Below the pieces are notes generated by a model. The model had not been told where the DNA came from, made no database searches, and worked only from the letters and a program-made list of their open reading frames with translations. The position numbers and the translations under genes are program-made. DNA of 64,000 nt, from NCBI GenBank assembly GCA_032164245.1, contig JAVMKO010000003.1, positions 32,363,390 through 32,427,389 of the forward strand. Reading direction: 5' to 3'. Of this stretch, positions 24,799 to 33,655 are shown piece after piece; position 1 is the first letter of the stretch, and every line of letters begins with the position of its first letter. Source of the DNA: Sternotherus odoratus (Eukaryota > Chordata > Testudines > Kinosternidae).

Positions 24799-24850
24799 AA
24801 TATACTATATACTAATATATAGTATATATAATATACTATATACTAATATA
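24799..24850. repeat. AT-rich direct and inverted repeat
   Basis: A 21-bp unit beginning aatatactatatact occurs identically at 24799-24819 and 24830-24850. Between and around the copies, atatactata and tatagtatat pair as a hairpin. Confidence 0.9.
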
Positions 24851-25009
24851 CTATGTTTACTATTCTCCTACCCAAGGTTTCCTGGTTAAGAAAATCACCT
24901 GCTTGAGTGAGTGAAAAGCCACTAGTGATAGTATATGCCTTCCTCATCTTATAGTAACAGTATTTCTGTCTCTTATACAATAGAAATAACCCAGACAGAT
25001 ACAAGTTTC

Positions 25010-25187
25010 AGAAGGGTAGTTGTGTTAGTTGTATCAGCTAAAACAATGAGGCACCTTAGAGACTAACAAATGTATATGGGCATAAGATTTAGTGGGCTAT
25101 AACCCACAGAAGCTTATGCCCAAATAAATGTGTTAATATCTAAGGTGCCACAAGGACTCCTCATTGTTTTTACAGATCAATTCATAT
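25010..25187 (-). mobile_element. PLE 3'-end foldback retroposon
   Basis: One end carries the PLE terminus (tcagaagggtagttgtgtta). The inner arms cttagagactaacaaatgt and its inverse (aaataaatgtgttaatatct) surround a gtgggctataacccac hairpin. The other end stops at ctcattgtttttacagatc and lacks the terminal ~25 nt. Flanks tacaagtttc (25000-25009) and tacaagattc (25188-25197) match 9 of 10. Confidence 0.75.
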
Positions 25188-25214
25188 TACAAGATTCCAA
25201 TACAAAAATTCAGT

Positions 25215-25975
25215 TCACACTTCTGGAATAAATGGCTGAATTTTGGAGAGCAGTGACTCAGGAAAGGACTTAGGGTAATGGTGGATAGACAACTGAATAT
25301 GAGCTCCTAATTCAATGTAATGGATAAAAGACTAAATGCAAGCCTTTGATTGATAGGCAGGGGAATCTCAAATGGAAATAGGGAGGTGTTATTTCCACTG
25401 TATATGTCATTAATGACACCATTACTGAAATGCTGTACCTAGTTTTGGTATCCACACTTTAAAAAAGATGTTGACAAAATGGAAAGGCTTCAGAAAAGAT
25501 GTACAAACTTAACTATTTTGGCCATGTAAAGACTAAAGAAGCTAAATCTATTTAGCTTTGCAAAGAGAAGGTTAAGAAGTGACTTGATTATGATCTCTCG
25601 TTACCTCCGTAGGAAGAAGATTTCTAATACTAGAGGGATATTTAATTCATCAGACAAAAGCATCACAAGGTCTAATGGCTGGAAGATAAAGTTAGACAAA
25701 TTCAGACGAGAAATAAAGTACTATTTTTTTAACAGTGAGGATAATTAACCATTGGAGCAATTTACCTAGTGATATAATGGATTTGCCATCACTTGAAGTC
25801 TTTAAATCAAGACTGGATGTCTTTCTAAAAGATATACTCTAGCTCAAATAGAAGTTATGGACTTGATACAGAAATCACTTCCTGAAATTCTATCACCGTT
25901 TTATTCAGGAGGTCAGACTAGATGATCATAATGTTCCCTTTTGGCCTTAAAATCTATTAAATCTGTAATGGAAAA
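25215..25975 (+). mobile_element. CR1/L3-type LINE 3' fragment
   Basis: gcagtgactcaggaaagga, gtacctagttttggtatcc, aaatctatttagctttgcaa, cattggagcaatttaccta and the end ggaggtcagactagatgatc follow the order of the CR1 ORF2 end and 3' UTR. The copy is diverged and full of stops. Confidence 0.85.
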
Positions 25976-26204
25976 GACAGTGATATAGAAATGTCAGCTG
26001 CTGGCTGTGTGGCAGTTGGAAAGGGGCTTTTTTCTAGCTCACTAATTTTCATTTTCTCCTCTGTCTCAGCCATGAAAACAGTTATGTTTGGAAGGATAAC
26101 AATTAATGAGAGTCTGGTGGTGAATTAGAAAACCACAGATTACTTTAATTAAGATGTTCAGTCAACTGAAAGGACTTGAAGAAACTAGAAAGCAATAATT
26201 CAAT

Positions 26205-26400
26205 GTGATGCAGCAGATAGAACACTGATTAGGACTCAGGAGTTCTGGGTTCTAGTCCTGCTGCTGGGTGATCTTGACAAATCACTTTTTCTCTGTCTCA
26301 ATACCCTGTATGTAAGATGGGAAGGAAGATCATGACCTCATTGAAAGTGCTTTGAGTTCTACCAATGAAAAAGCTCTGTATAAGTGCTGAGTATTATTCA
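26205..26400 (+). mobile_element. MIR-type CORE-SINE
   Basis: In sense order: ggactcaggagttctgggtt, tagtcctgctgctgggtgat, aaatcactttttctctgtct and the tail aaagtgctttgagttctacc, then gtataagtgctgagtatta. This is a typical reptile MIR copy. Confidence 0.75.
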
Positions 26401-26885
26401 GTTCTGTCTTGCTCCACACAAACTACATATCTCCAGACCCTAAAATAGGATATCAAGTTACATCCATTATCATAACAAACTCTAGCTGGCTTATTATATC
26501 TTCAGGATTCAATGTTGTTGCTCTTATCTATGGTAGTAGCTGCTCTGGAAAGGAGCTATTGAATGCATATTAACCCTTCTCTTGTAAGACACAGACAGAA
26601 CACAACCCTTCTCTGCATCTGCCTCTATAAAATGATAGTGAAGGACTGATCATTTCAGTAATGTTCCATAATTCAAATACTATGTGTCATATTCTGGGGT
26701 GTATGATACAACTTCCTGCATTGTAATCCTGAGTGCCACAAAATGCTATGTGGCCATAGCTCCTTTATCTGGATGCTCCCAGGCAGCATACAAGCCAGCA
26801 CTGAGTGTCTCTTTGTTATGCAACTCTGACCCAGCGCTTATGTTCCAACAACCTGCTTGGTATACACCAGTCTTACTCTGGTGAC
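26401..26885. other. Unassigned sequence
   Basis: Nothing recognisable. The 66-residue frame at 26684-26884 lacks any domain. Confidence 0.5.
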
Positions 26886-26898
26886 AACTAACAAGAGG

Positions 26899-27497
26899 TA
26901 ACAAAGTCCTGTGGCATCTTAAAGACTAACTATAAAGTTTTGAAGCATGAGCTTTCGTGGGCTAATACCCACTTCGTCAGATGCAAGCAGTGGAAGTGTC
27001 CAGAGGCAGGTATAGAAAAGTAGGCAAGAACCAGGTGGGAGGTAAAAAGGTTAGTCCAATTAGGCTGAACCAGCTTGTTATCTCCGATCAGGGAGGGTGG
27101 GTTATTCGTCTAGCATTTGAATGGGGGGTGTGGACATGGAGAGAGGAGAAACTATTTCTGTAATGAGCGAGCCATTGTAGGTCTGGCTCGCTCATTACAG
27201 AAATAGTTTCTCCTCTCTCCATGTCCACACCCCCCATTCAAATGCTAGACGAATAACCCACCCTCCCTGATCGGAGATAACAAGCTGGTTCAGCCTAATT
27301 GGACTAACCTTTTTACCTCCCACCTGGTTCTTGCCTACTTTTCTATACCTGCCTCTGGACACTTCCACTGCTTGCATCAGACGAAGTGGGTATTAGCCCA
27401 CGAAAGCTCATGCTTCAAAACTTTATAGTTAGTCTTTAAGGTGCCACAGGACTTTGTTACCTCTGCTATTCCAGACTAACACGGCTACCTCTCTGAT
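26899..27497. mobile_element. PLE 3'-end palindrome with 280-bp arms and 13-bp TSD
   Basis: Arms 26894-27173 and 27185-27464 are inverted copies around an 11-bp loop. I count two mismatches. The outer few bases of the left arm coincide with the target duplication. The arms are the last ~280 nt of a Penelope-like element. The right arm continues ~30 bp further to the PLE terminus (ccagactaacacggctacc to ctctgat); the left arm does not. The 13-mer aactaacaagagg flanks the whole at 26886-26898 and 27498-27510, so it inserted as one unit. Each arm holds the same 60-residue frame, on opposite strands. It has a VGKNQVGGKKVSPIRLNQLV segment and probably overlaps the antisense of the PLE coding 3' region. 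Confidence 0.93.
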
Positions 27498-27664
27498 AAC
27501 TAACAAGAGGAATCTAACATCCCCCATGTCCTCTACAATATCCAGCTTTCTCCTGGACCATTCAGAAAGATATTCAGGTTTATTTGTTCCTTTAGAGACA
27601 GAATACTCAGCAGCTTGCCACATTAACTGTACTTAACATTCCATTTAAATCAAATACAGAACTG

Positions 27665-28337
27665 TGTTGGCGTCGATTTAAAGTAAAGTTTATTGACAAA
27701 AGGAAAATGGATGTTAAGTGACTTCAAGTATAAAGTATAAGGTTAGAAATGGTTATAACAAACAAAATGAAAAACACATTCTAGAGGCTATGACTCAATA
27801 AAATAAGCAACAGCCTATATTCAAAGTAGTTTCCTTACCAATATGCCTTCCAGCGTATTCCTCGGGATCTCATACAAAATCTAAAGCACTCAGTTACTTT
27901 GTCTTCAGTGAAAGATAACTTGGGATTCTTTGCTTCTCTCTGTTACAGTCCACTGAACCTTTGGACTGGATTCTTCTGAAGGTTACCTCCCAAAATAAAG
28001 TTCATTCAAGCTCTGTGAAAGGTGACTTCACAGTCACCTTTCACAGAGGCTCATGGTGAAGATATTTTCCCTAGCTGGTGTTTCATAAAATGCAAACTGA
28101 TCTATTTCCTATAGTCTCCTCTCCCTGTAATGGTGCTCAGTGGTCATCTCTTCCTCTTTTTGCCTTAATGGTCTTGTTTACCTTTTAAGTAAATTGCATT
28201 ACCAGAGTTTGTTAATGTACCTTGGAAATATCTTCAAGGTGGCAGAATCACATTCCTTTGTTTAAGGCAGGGTAACTTTAATGCTGTCTCAAATTCATAG
28301 GCTTTAAGGCTTTATGGTTTAAAGACTTCAAGTTACA
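27665..28337 (-). mobile_element. Probable solo LTR
   Basis: On the minus strand the segment opens TGTAACTTGAAG and closes CGCCAACA. AATAAA lies near its 3' end (complement of plus 27689-27694). No flanking duplication is convincing. Confidence 0.5.
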
Positions 28338-28359
28338 GAGGATGGTACTGAAAATCACC

Positions 28360-28650
28360 AATGAGCTTCTGGAAATCACCAATGGATGTTTTAGCCAGTC
28401 CCATCACATGATCCCCTCCATAAACTTATCAAGCTCACTTGAAGTTTTTTTTCCCAAAGTGATTTTCGCCAAGACTCTGCCTTATGCATTCCATCACTTC
28501 TAATTTCCTTATAATCTACCTCATCACTGATATACAATGCTTCTCCATCCCCTTTATCTTTATTTCTGTCTTTTCTGAACAGCACATACCCTTCAGTACC
28601 TGTACTCCAGCCATGATTACTATACCACCAGCTAGTCCCATTTTTCCAGC
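28360..28650 (-). mobile_element. Internally deleted CR1 LINE (endonuclease joined to 3' end)
   Basis: The minus strand encodes a CR1 endonuclease segment (TEGYVLFRKDRNKDKG, then GEALYISDEVDYKEIRSDGM). At about 28445 it jumps to the CR1 3' region (gagcttgataagtttatgg, then gatcatgtgatgggac). Most of ORF2, including the reverse transcriptase, is missing. Confidence 0.75.
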
Positions 28651-28974
28651 TCATCCCCAACTGATTGGGTTAGAGGGGAGCCTTGCCCCACCCACTCTGC
28701 AAGGCTCCTGGCCCTGGTCCCTTAAAAAGACAACAACGTGATTCCATCCAAATATTACTAATTCCTGGGATCATTTCCACTCTCCCAATATTTCCCTGGT
28801 CTTCATATACCATACATCCCAAAATCTTAAAGGTGCGGAGCCTTACCCTTAAGGAGCAGATTACCTCATCACACTGTCTGTTACAGCTTTCCCCCATTCC
28901 ATTTTGTTTCTTACAGCTGTCCCCTTACTCCATTTTGTTTTTGTTCTCCTGTGGCCACCCCTCCCTGGCTGTTA

Positions 28975-29115
28975 AGTTGTTTACCAGGGCCACTGCCCTT
29001 CTCAAAGGGAGGGCCCCTTAAGTTGTTTACCAAGAGCCATTGCCCTTCTCAAAGGGATGGCCACTTGTGCTGCGTGCTAAGTGGGACAACTGCCCTGTTC
29101 AAAGGGTTGGTCCTG
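28975..29115 (+). repeat. Degenerate ~55-bp tandem repeat
   Basis: Units containing aagttgtttaccagggccac and cccttctcaaagggagggcc recur two and a half to three times. If the surrounding element is an LTR they lie where U3 enhancer repeats are expected. Confidence 0.7.
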
Positions 29116-29700
29116 TTATCACCTTGTTAAACCTGGGCTGGGTGTAGGGTAGGCAATGTCCAAAGCTGTAAGAGCTAATGTGTTTTTGAGATCCTGGGCA
29201 TGAGTCATAGGCCTCATGTGCTTTTGAGTCATGAGGTGGAACTCACGCCTATGGTCCAGGACTCTGCCCAGGCATGTCTCTATGCTCACCTGCAGTTTTT
29301 CCCTGTAACTCCTCCCCTGTAACAGAAGGAGCCTATCAGAATTACTGGCGGGGAAACTGCCTGAGTTTGCCTTTAAGAACAGGCATTTTTGAAACAAACA
29401 TCAGAAAGGTTCCTGCATTGCTACCTGGTCTGATCAGCCAGGGGTTCTGGGGGGTCCTTTCTCCGCTCTCATTTTATTTTTGAGCATACCCCCATTTTTA
29501 ACCCCCCACCCCACGAAGAACGAATTGCTGCCTGAGAGACCTCCTGATTATCAGGACCGTACCGAGCCCTCCTGGCTTCTTCTGATGTTGATTGCTGCTT
29601 CTGCCTTTGTTGCTGCCTTGGGGACTGGTAAGAATCCCTCTGTGAAACTTTCTATACTTTAGCTGCTGGCTCTGTTTCCCCAACACACAGACTCAAACTA

Positions 29701-29845
29701 AACCTCTCTTAAACTCCTTGGTCTGTGTCTTAAAACCTCTCTTAGTCTTAAACTCAACCTTGGTCTGTGTCTTAAAACCTCTCTTAAACTAAACCTTGGT
29801 CTGTGTCTTAAAACCTCTCTTAAACTAAACCTTGGTCCGTGTCTG
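29701..29845 (+). repeat. ~36-bp tandem repeat, four units
   Basis: Each unit reads approximately ctctcttaaactaaacc, then ttggtctgtgtcttaaaa. The first two units vary in length. The array creates an artefactual minus-strand frame with repeated SLREVLRHRPR. Confidence 0.9.
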
Positions 29846-30729
29846 TAATCTGTTTCTTGCTTTGCAGCATCTTTGCTGCTAGAAATAAGCCTGTGCCTTC
29901 CTGGACTGTACCTGGGCACACACCACCCTGCCCTCTGAAACTACCCCTAGTATAAGGTGCACCCATTAGGTTAGATTTTGTCTTTTAGTCTAGATAAGTT
30001 GTAATTTCATTTTGCATAGCTGTAGTTAAGTTAGGTTTAGGAAATTGCTTGCATTGTACCCTGTAAGTTAGCCTTAAAGAATTGTTGCATTGTGTTTTGT
30101 TACTTGCTAGTTTGTGTAGTTTTGGTTAAGTTAAATCATAGATAAGATTTTACTGTGTTTGTATAATTGTCTCTCTGCTGTTTAAACTTGCAGCCTGTCT
30201 GTTCTGTGTCTCCCTGAGTTTAAATCTCCCTCTACCACGTGCTCCTCTTCCCCCATCCCCCAACCTTACTTATCTACCACTCTCCCTCTCCCTCTCTGCT
30301 GTTTCATCTTACAGCCTGTCTTCTCCCTCTCTCTTTCTAGCATAAAACCCCATTGGTTACCCCTTTTCTCTCTAACACACCTCACATTTTACATTTACAT
30401 TTTTACCTAAAATTGTTGGTTATTTAACACATTTTACCCATACTGTTAGTTGGTTATATGCTGCTGTGACACACTCTTTACATAGAAATTGTTAGCTACC
30501 TAACTTCAGTGTTAATTGTACCCCACTGTATTGTACCCCACTATTGAAACCCCCTATCCCATTTACTAAAAAAGAAACCCCTCCCCAATTGTCCACTTTA
30601 ACAAACCCCATACCCCTCACTATTGAATTTTCCCTGTTTTTGCATTTTCTTAATAAAGTTTATTTTGCACCCCACCTGTGTGGTAATTGCTCCCCAAGAT
30701 CCCATATACCTGCTAGCAGGGACACACAC

Positions 30730-32169
30730 ATGACCATGAGAAAAATGCTGAGAGAGAGACCTTTTTAGTTTGAGTGCTGGCTGGAAAGAGGCTTGTAACT
30801 GTGAGTAAGAAAATGGCCGCTTTTTGTTTGATTCCTGATGCATTCAGGGAAACATGATTTTATGTGCATTCTCTGTAAACAAACAGGGACTACATCAAAG
30901 ACATTCTTGACTCTACCATCAGTTTTTCCTCCTAATGAAAACAAGCTGCAAGATCCCAAATGGGCCAAATGTTTGGGCTATAAAGTGCAAATAGTGTTCT
31001 GAATAAAATATCAAATTGGTCCCAATATTAGTTAGCGTGAATGATCATTAAAAAAGCTAAATTTGGGTCAACAGAATATGGTATACATTCCTGTTAGAAA
31101 GTATGATAAACACAGCCATAAACCAGCAGAACAAAATATTTCAAAACTATTTCAGATTAGGAAACCTAAGTACAATTTTTTCCAAAACAGCAACTTTTGA
31201 ATTAGTTGGGAAATAAACATTAAAAATATCAAATGTTAAAGCCTGCTCCATGTGTTTGAGTGCAGAATGATCCTACCTATTTAGGCACAAAAAATAGAGG
31301 GCCTGATTCTGATCTTACTTATGCCACATTCATTCAGTATAAACATGAGCAGTATCAGACCCAGAATAAATAACTGATGCATGACCCCAGGATTAACCAT
31401 GTAAATATTTGCAATTATAGTATCAGTAGATTTGCTATTTATTTTGTTTGAGTTGTACATTATAGGTTTATATAACATGCATATGGATAATACTTGAATT
31501 TCTTTTTCTGTCGATCAGTCTGTTGACTTATCTCTTGTATTAATACCCATTAACATGCTCCATAGTTAGTGCTCCTTAATATGTTCTATCACCTTTCCAA
31601 AGTTTAGTTAACTAGACTATTGCATTGACACTGAGAATTCTTTAAGCAGATCCTGGATAAGGAATGCAAAAAGCATTCATAAATAATGGAAGCAGGAGAC
31701 CGTTGATTTACAACAAAATAAATGACAGAACTAGGTGTATATTTACTCCTAAATTTGTAATAGAATGTATTAATAATAGATGGTAATACTAGATTAAGAA
31801 TGGATTACATGAATAATGTAACAGTGTATTAGAAAGAAGTACAATAAGATTTAGAACTAGAATTTTCACATGTGTAGAGACTAAGAATCTGCAGAACTGG
31901 AGATAAGGATTCCAAGGAATTTGCAATGTCATATAACAGACATAGCTGACAGCATGGATTCATAGATTTGATGCTCCCTGTGCCCTCTGTATACTGTATT
32001 TAGTTTTAACGTCAATATTATACTGATTTTAATTTCTAAATTAGTGCCTAGTCCTGTGAGATGCTGAGCTCCCAAACTCACATTCAATTCACTGGGTTTG
32101 TGGGAACTCATCACCTATCTGAATCAGGCCCCTGGGAAAATTCACTTTATCTGCCTAAAAACCAGTGGC
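30730..32169. other. Mostly unassigned AT-rich sequence
   Basis: Around 31299-31375, gggcctgattctgatctta and cagtatcagacccagaataa look like a decayed MITE. Nothing else is recognisable. Confidence 0.45.
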
Positions 32170-32172
32170 TTA

Positions 32173-32462
32173 AGGCTGGTCTTCACTCGGGGGAGAGGAT
32201 GGGTTTGACTGAAGATACACAACTTCAGCTACGTGAATAACATAGCTGAAGTTGGCGTATCTTCAGCTGATTTACCCGCCGTCCTCATGGCGGCGGCAGT
32301 CAGTGGCGCATTCCCCCATCGACTCCAGCTTGCGCCTTGTGCCAAGCTGGAGTTATGGAGTTGACGAGGGTGCTGCGGGCGATCAATTTCTCGCATCTTA
32401 ACGAGACACGAGAAATCGATCGCTTGCTACCTACCGATCCGGCGCGTAGTGAAGACATACCC
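32173..32462. mobile_element. Harbinger-like MITE
   Basis: The inverted ends are ggctggtcttcactcg (left) and the complement of gggtatgtcttcactacg (right). TTA lies on both sides (32170-32172, 32463-32465), which fits the 3-bp target site of Harbinger elements. Inside, gaagatacacaacttcagct pairs with agctgaagttggcgtatctt. Confidence 0.75.
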
Positions 32463-32466
32463 TTAG

Positions 32467-32769
32467 ATTGCCATCTTTACTCACATTGGGAGAATATGGA
32501 CTAGTCCCACCGAAGGCAATGTGAGTAAGAGTTGCACTGAAATACCGAAGTTTATGCTGGTAAATGACAGAACTAGGCACATATTTACTCCTAAATTTGT
32601 AATAGAATGTAATAGAAGTGTGAAACTGAATTGGATGGGGATGTGTGAGGCTAAAATAGGGCTAAATGCACTCTCCTAATCTGGAGCCCAGGCATGGGGT
32701 TGTAATTCAGGACCATGTCCCCCAATAAAAGTTGTTATGAGCTGGAACAGCTCCAACCAAAAAATATGT
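32467..32769. other. Unassigned sequence
   Basis: A weak inverted pair (actcacattgggaga and caatgtgagtaagag, 32481-32530) suggests a MITE remnant. Nothing else is visible. Confidence 0.35.
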
Positions 32770-33535
32770 GTTTCTATATGGCCAAATGTAAAGCCATACA
32801 TCTAGGAACAAACAAAGCAGGTTATACTTATAGGATTGGTAACTCTATCCTGGGAAGCAGTGACTCTGAAAAGGATCCAGATAGGGGAGAGAAGTGAAGG
32901 GTCACATTGGATAATCAGGTGAACATGATACTCCTAAAGCAATTGTGTGGTCAAAATAGCTAATGTGATACTATTAATGATGGTTACATTAACAGAAGCA
33001 TTTCAAGAAGGAGTGGAGAGATTATTATATCTCTGTGTTTGGCACTGGTGAGACTTTTACTGTGTCTAGTTCTGGTGCCCACAGTTCAAGAAGATATTGA
33101 TAAATTGGAGTGGGTTCAGAATACAGCCACGGGAATGACCAGAGGATTAGAAAACATGGTTTATAGTGATAGATTCAAGGAGCTCAATCTATTTATCTTA
33201 ACAAATAGAAGGTTTATGGGGTGCCTTGATCAGTCTATCGTGCTTACATGGGGAACAGAAATTTTATAATAGAGGGCTGTTCAGACTGAAAGTATTGTAT
33301 AACCAGATCGAATGGCTGGAAGTGGAAATAAGACACATTCACTCTGGAAATAAGGCATACATTTTTAAGAGTGAGGATAATTTGCCATTAGAACAACTTA
33401 CCACTGGGAATTTTTAAATCAAGATTGGATGGTTGTTTTTCTTTCTGAAAAGATATGCTGTATAGGCAGATGATCTGTAGGCAGATGATATAGTAGGGTT
33501 GGATGGGCTTGGTTCTTGTTTATCTTACACTGAGG
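32770..33535 (+). mobile_element. CR1/L3-type LINE 3' fragment
   Basis: In order: ccatacatctaggaacaaac, ggaagcagtgactctgaaaa, tctagttctggtgcccaca, ggagctcaatctatttatct, caatggctggaagtggaaat-like sequence (33312) and atcaagattggatggttg. A 76-residue frame includes VPTVQEDIDKLEWVQNTAT. Stops and deletions make it non-functional. Confidence 0.85.
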
Positions 33536-33584
33536 TGAATGAGAAGTAACTGTACTAAAATCCGTGGAGTTAGTTACACTAGTG

Positions 33585-33655
33585 CAGCAGTTCTCAAACT
33601 GTTGCATGTGTATCCCTGTAGGTCTGTAGCCTGTAGTCAAGTGGCAGGGAGGTTG
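33585..33655 (+). mobile_element. hAT terminal fragment
   Basis: cagcagttctcaaactgttg is a Charlie-type terminus like those at 14797 and 40542. No right end is visible. Confidence 0.5.

Larger units (their letters stand above)
28875..30724 (+). mobile_element. Possible long solo LTR (1.85 kb)
   Basis: The stretch opens TGTCTGTTACAG and closes GCAGGGACA, flanked by cacac at 28870-28874 and 30725-30729, which is low complexity and so weak evidence. AATAAA lies at 30652-30657, close to the right end, as in an LTR. The left third contains degenerate ~55-bp repeats and the middle a 36-bp repeat array. No gag, pol or env coding sequence is visible. It could instead be a decayed LTR plus leader. 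Confidence 0.5.

Noticed and set aside
26981..27377. Identical 60-residue frames on opposite strands as a duplicated gene
   Set aside because: They are the two arms of a PLE palindrome, and the frame is probably antisense to PLE coding sequence.
29701..29845. CRISPR array
   Set aside because: The units are adjacent without unique spacers and the genome is eukaryotic.
29698..29919. Arg-rich repeat protein (SLREVLRHRPR)
   Set aside because: It is the minus-strand reading of a 36-bp tandem repeat in an LTR-like element.
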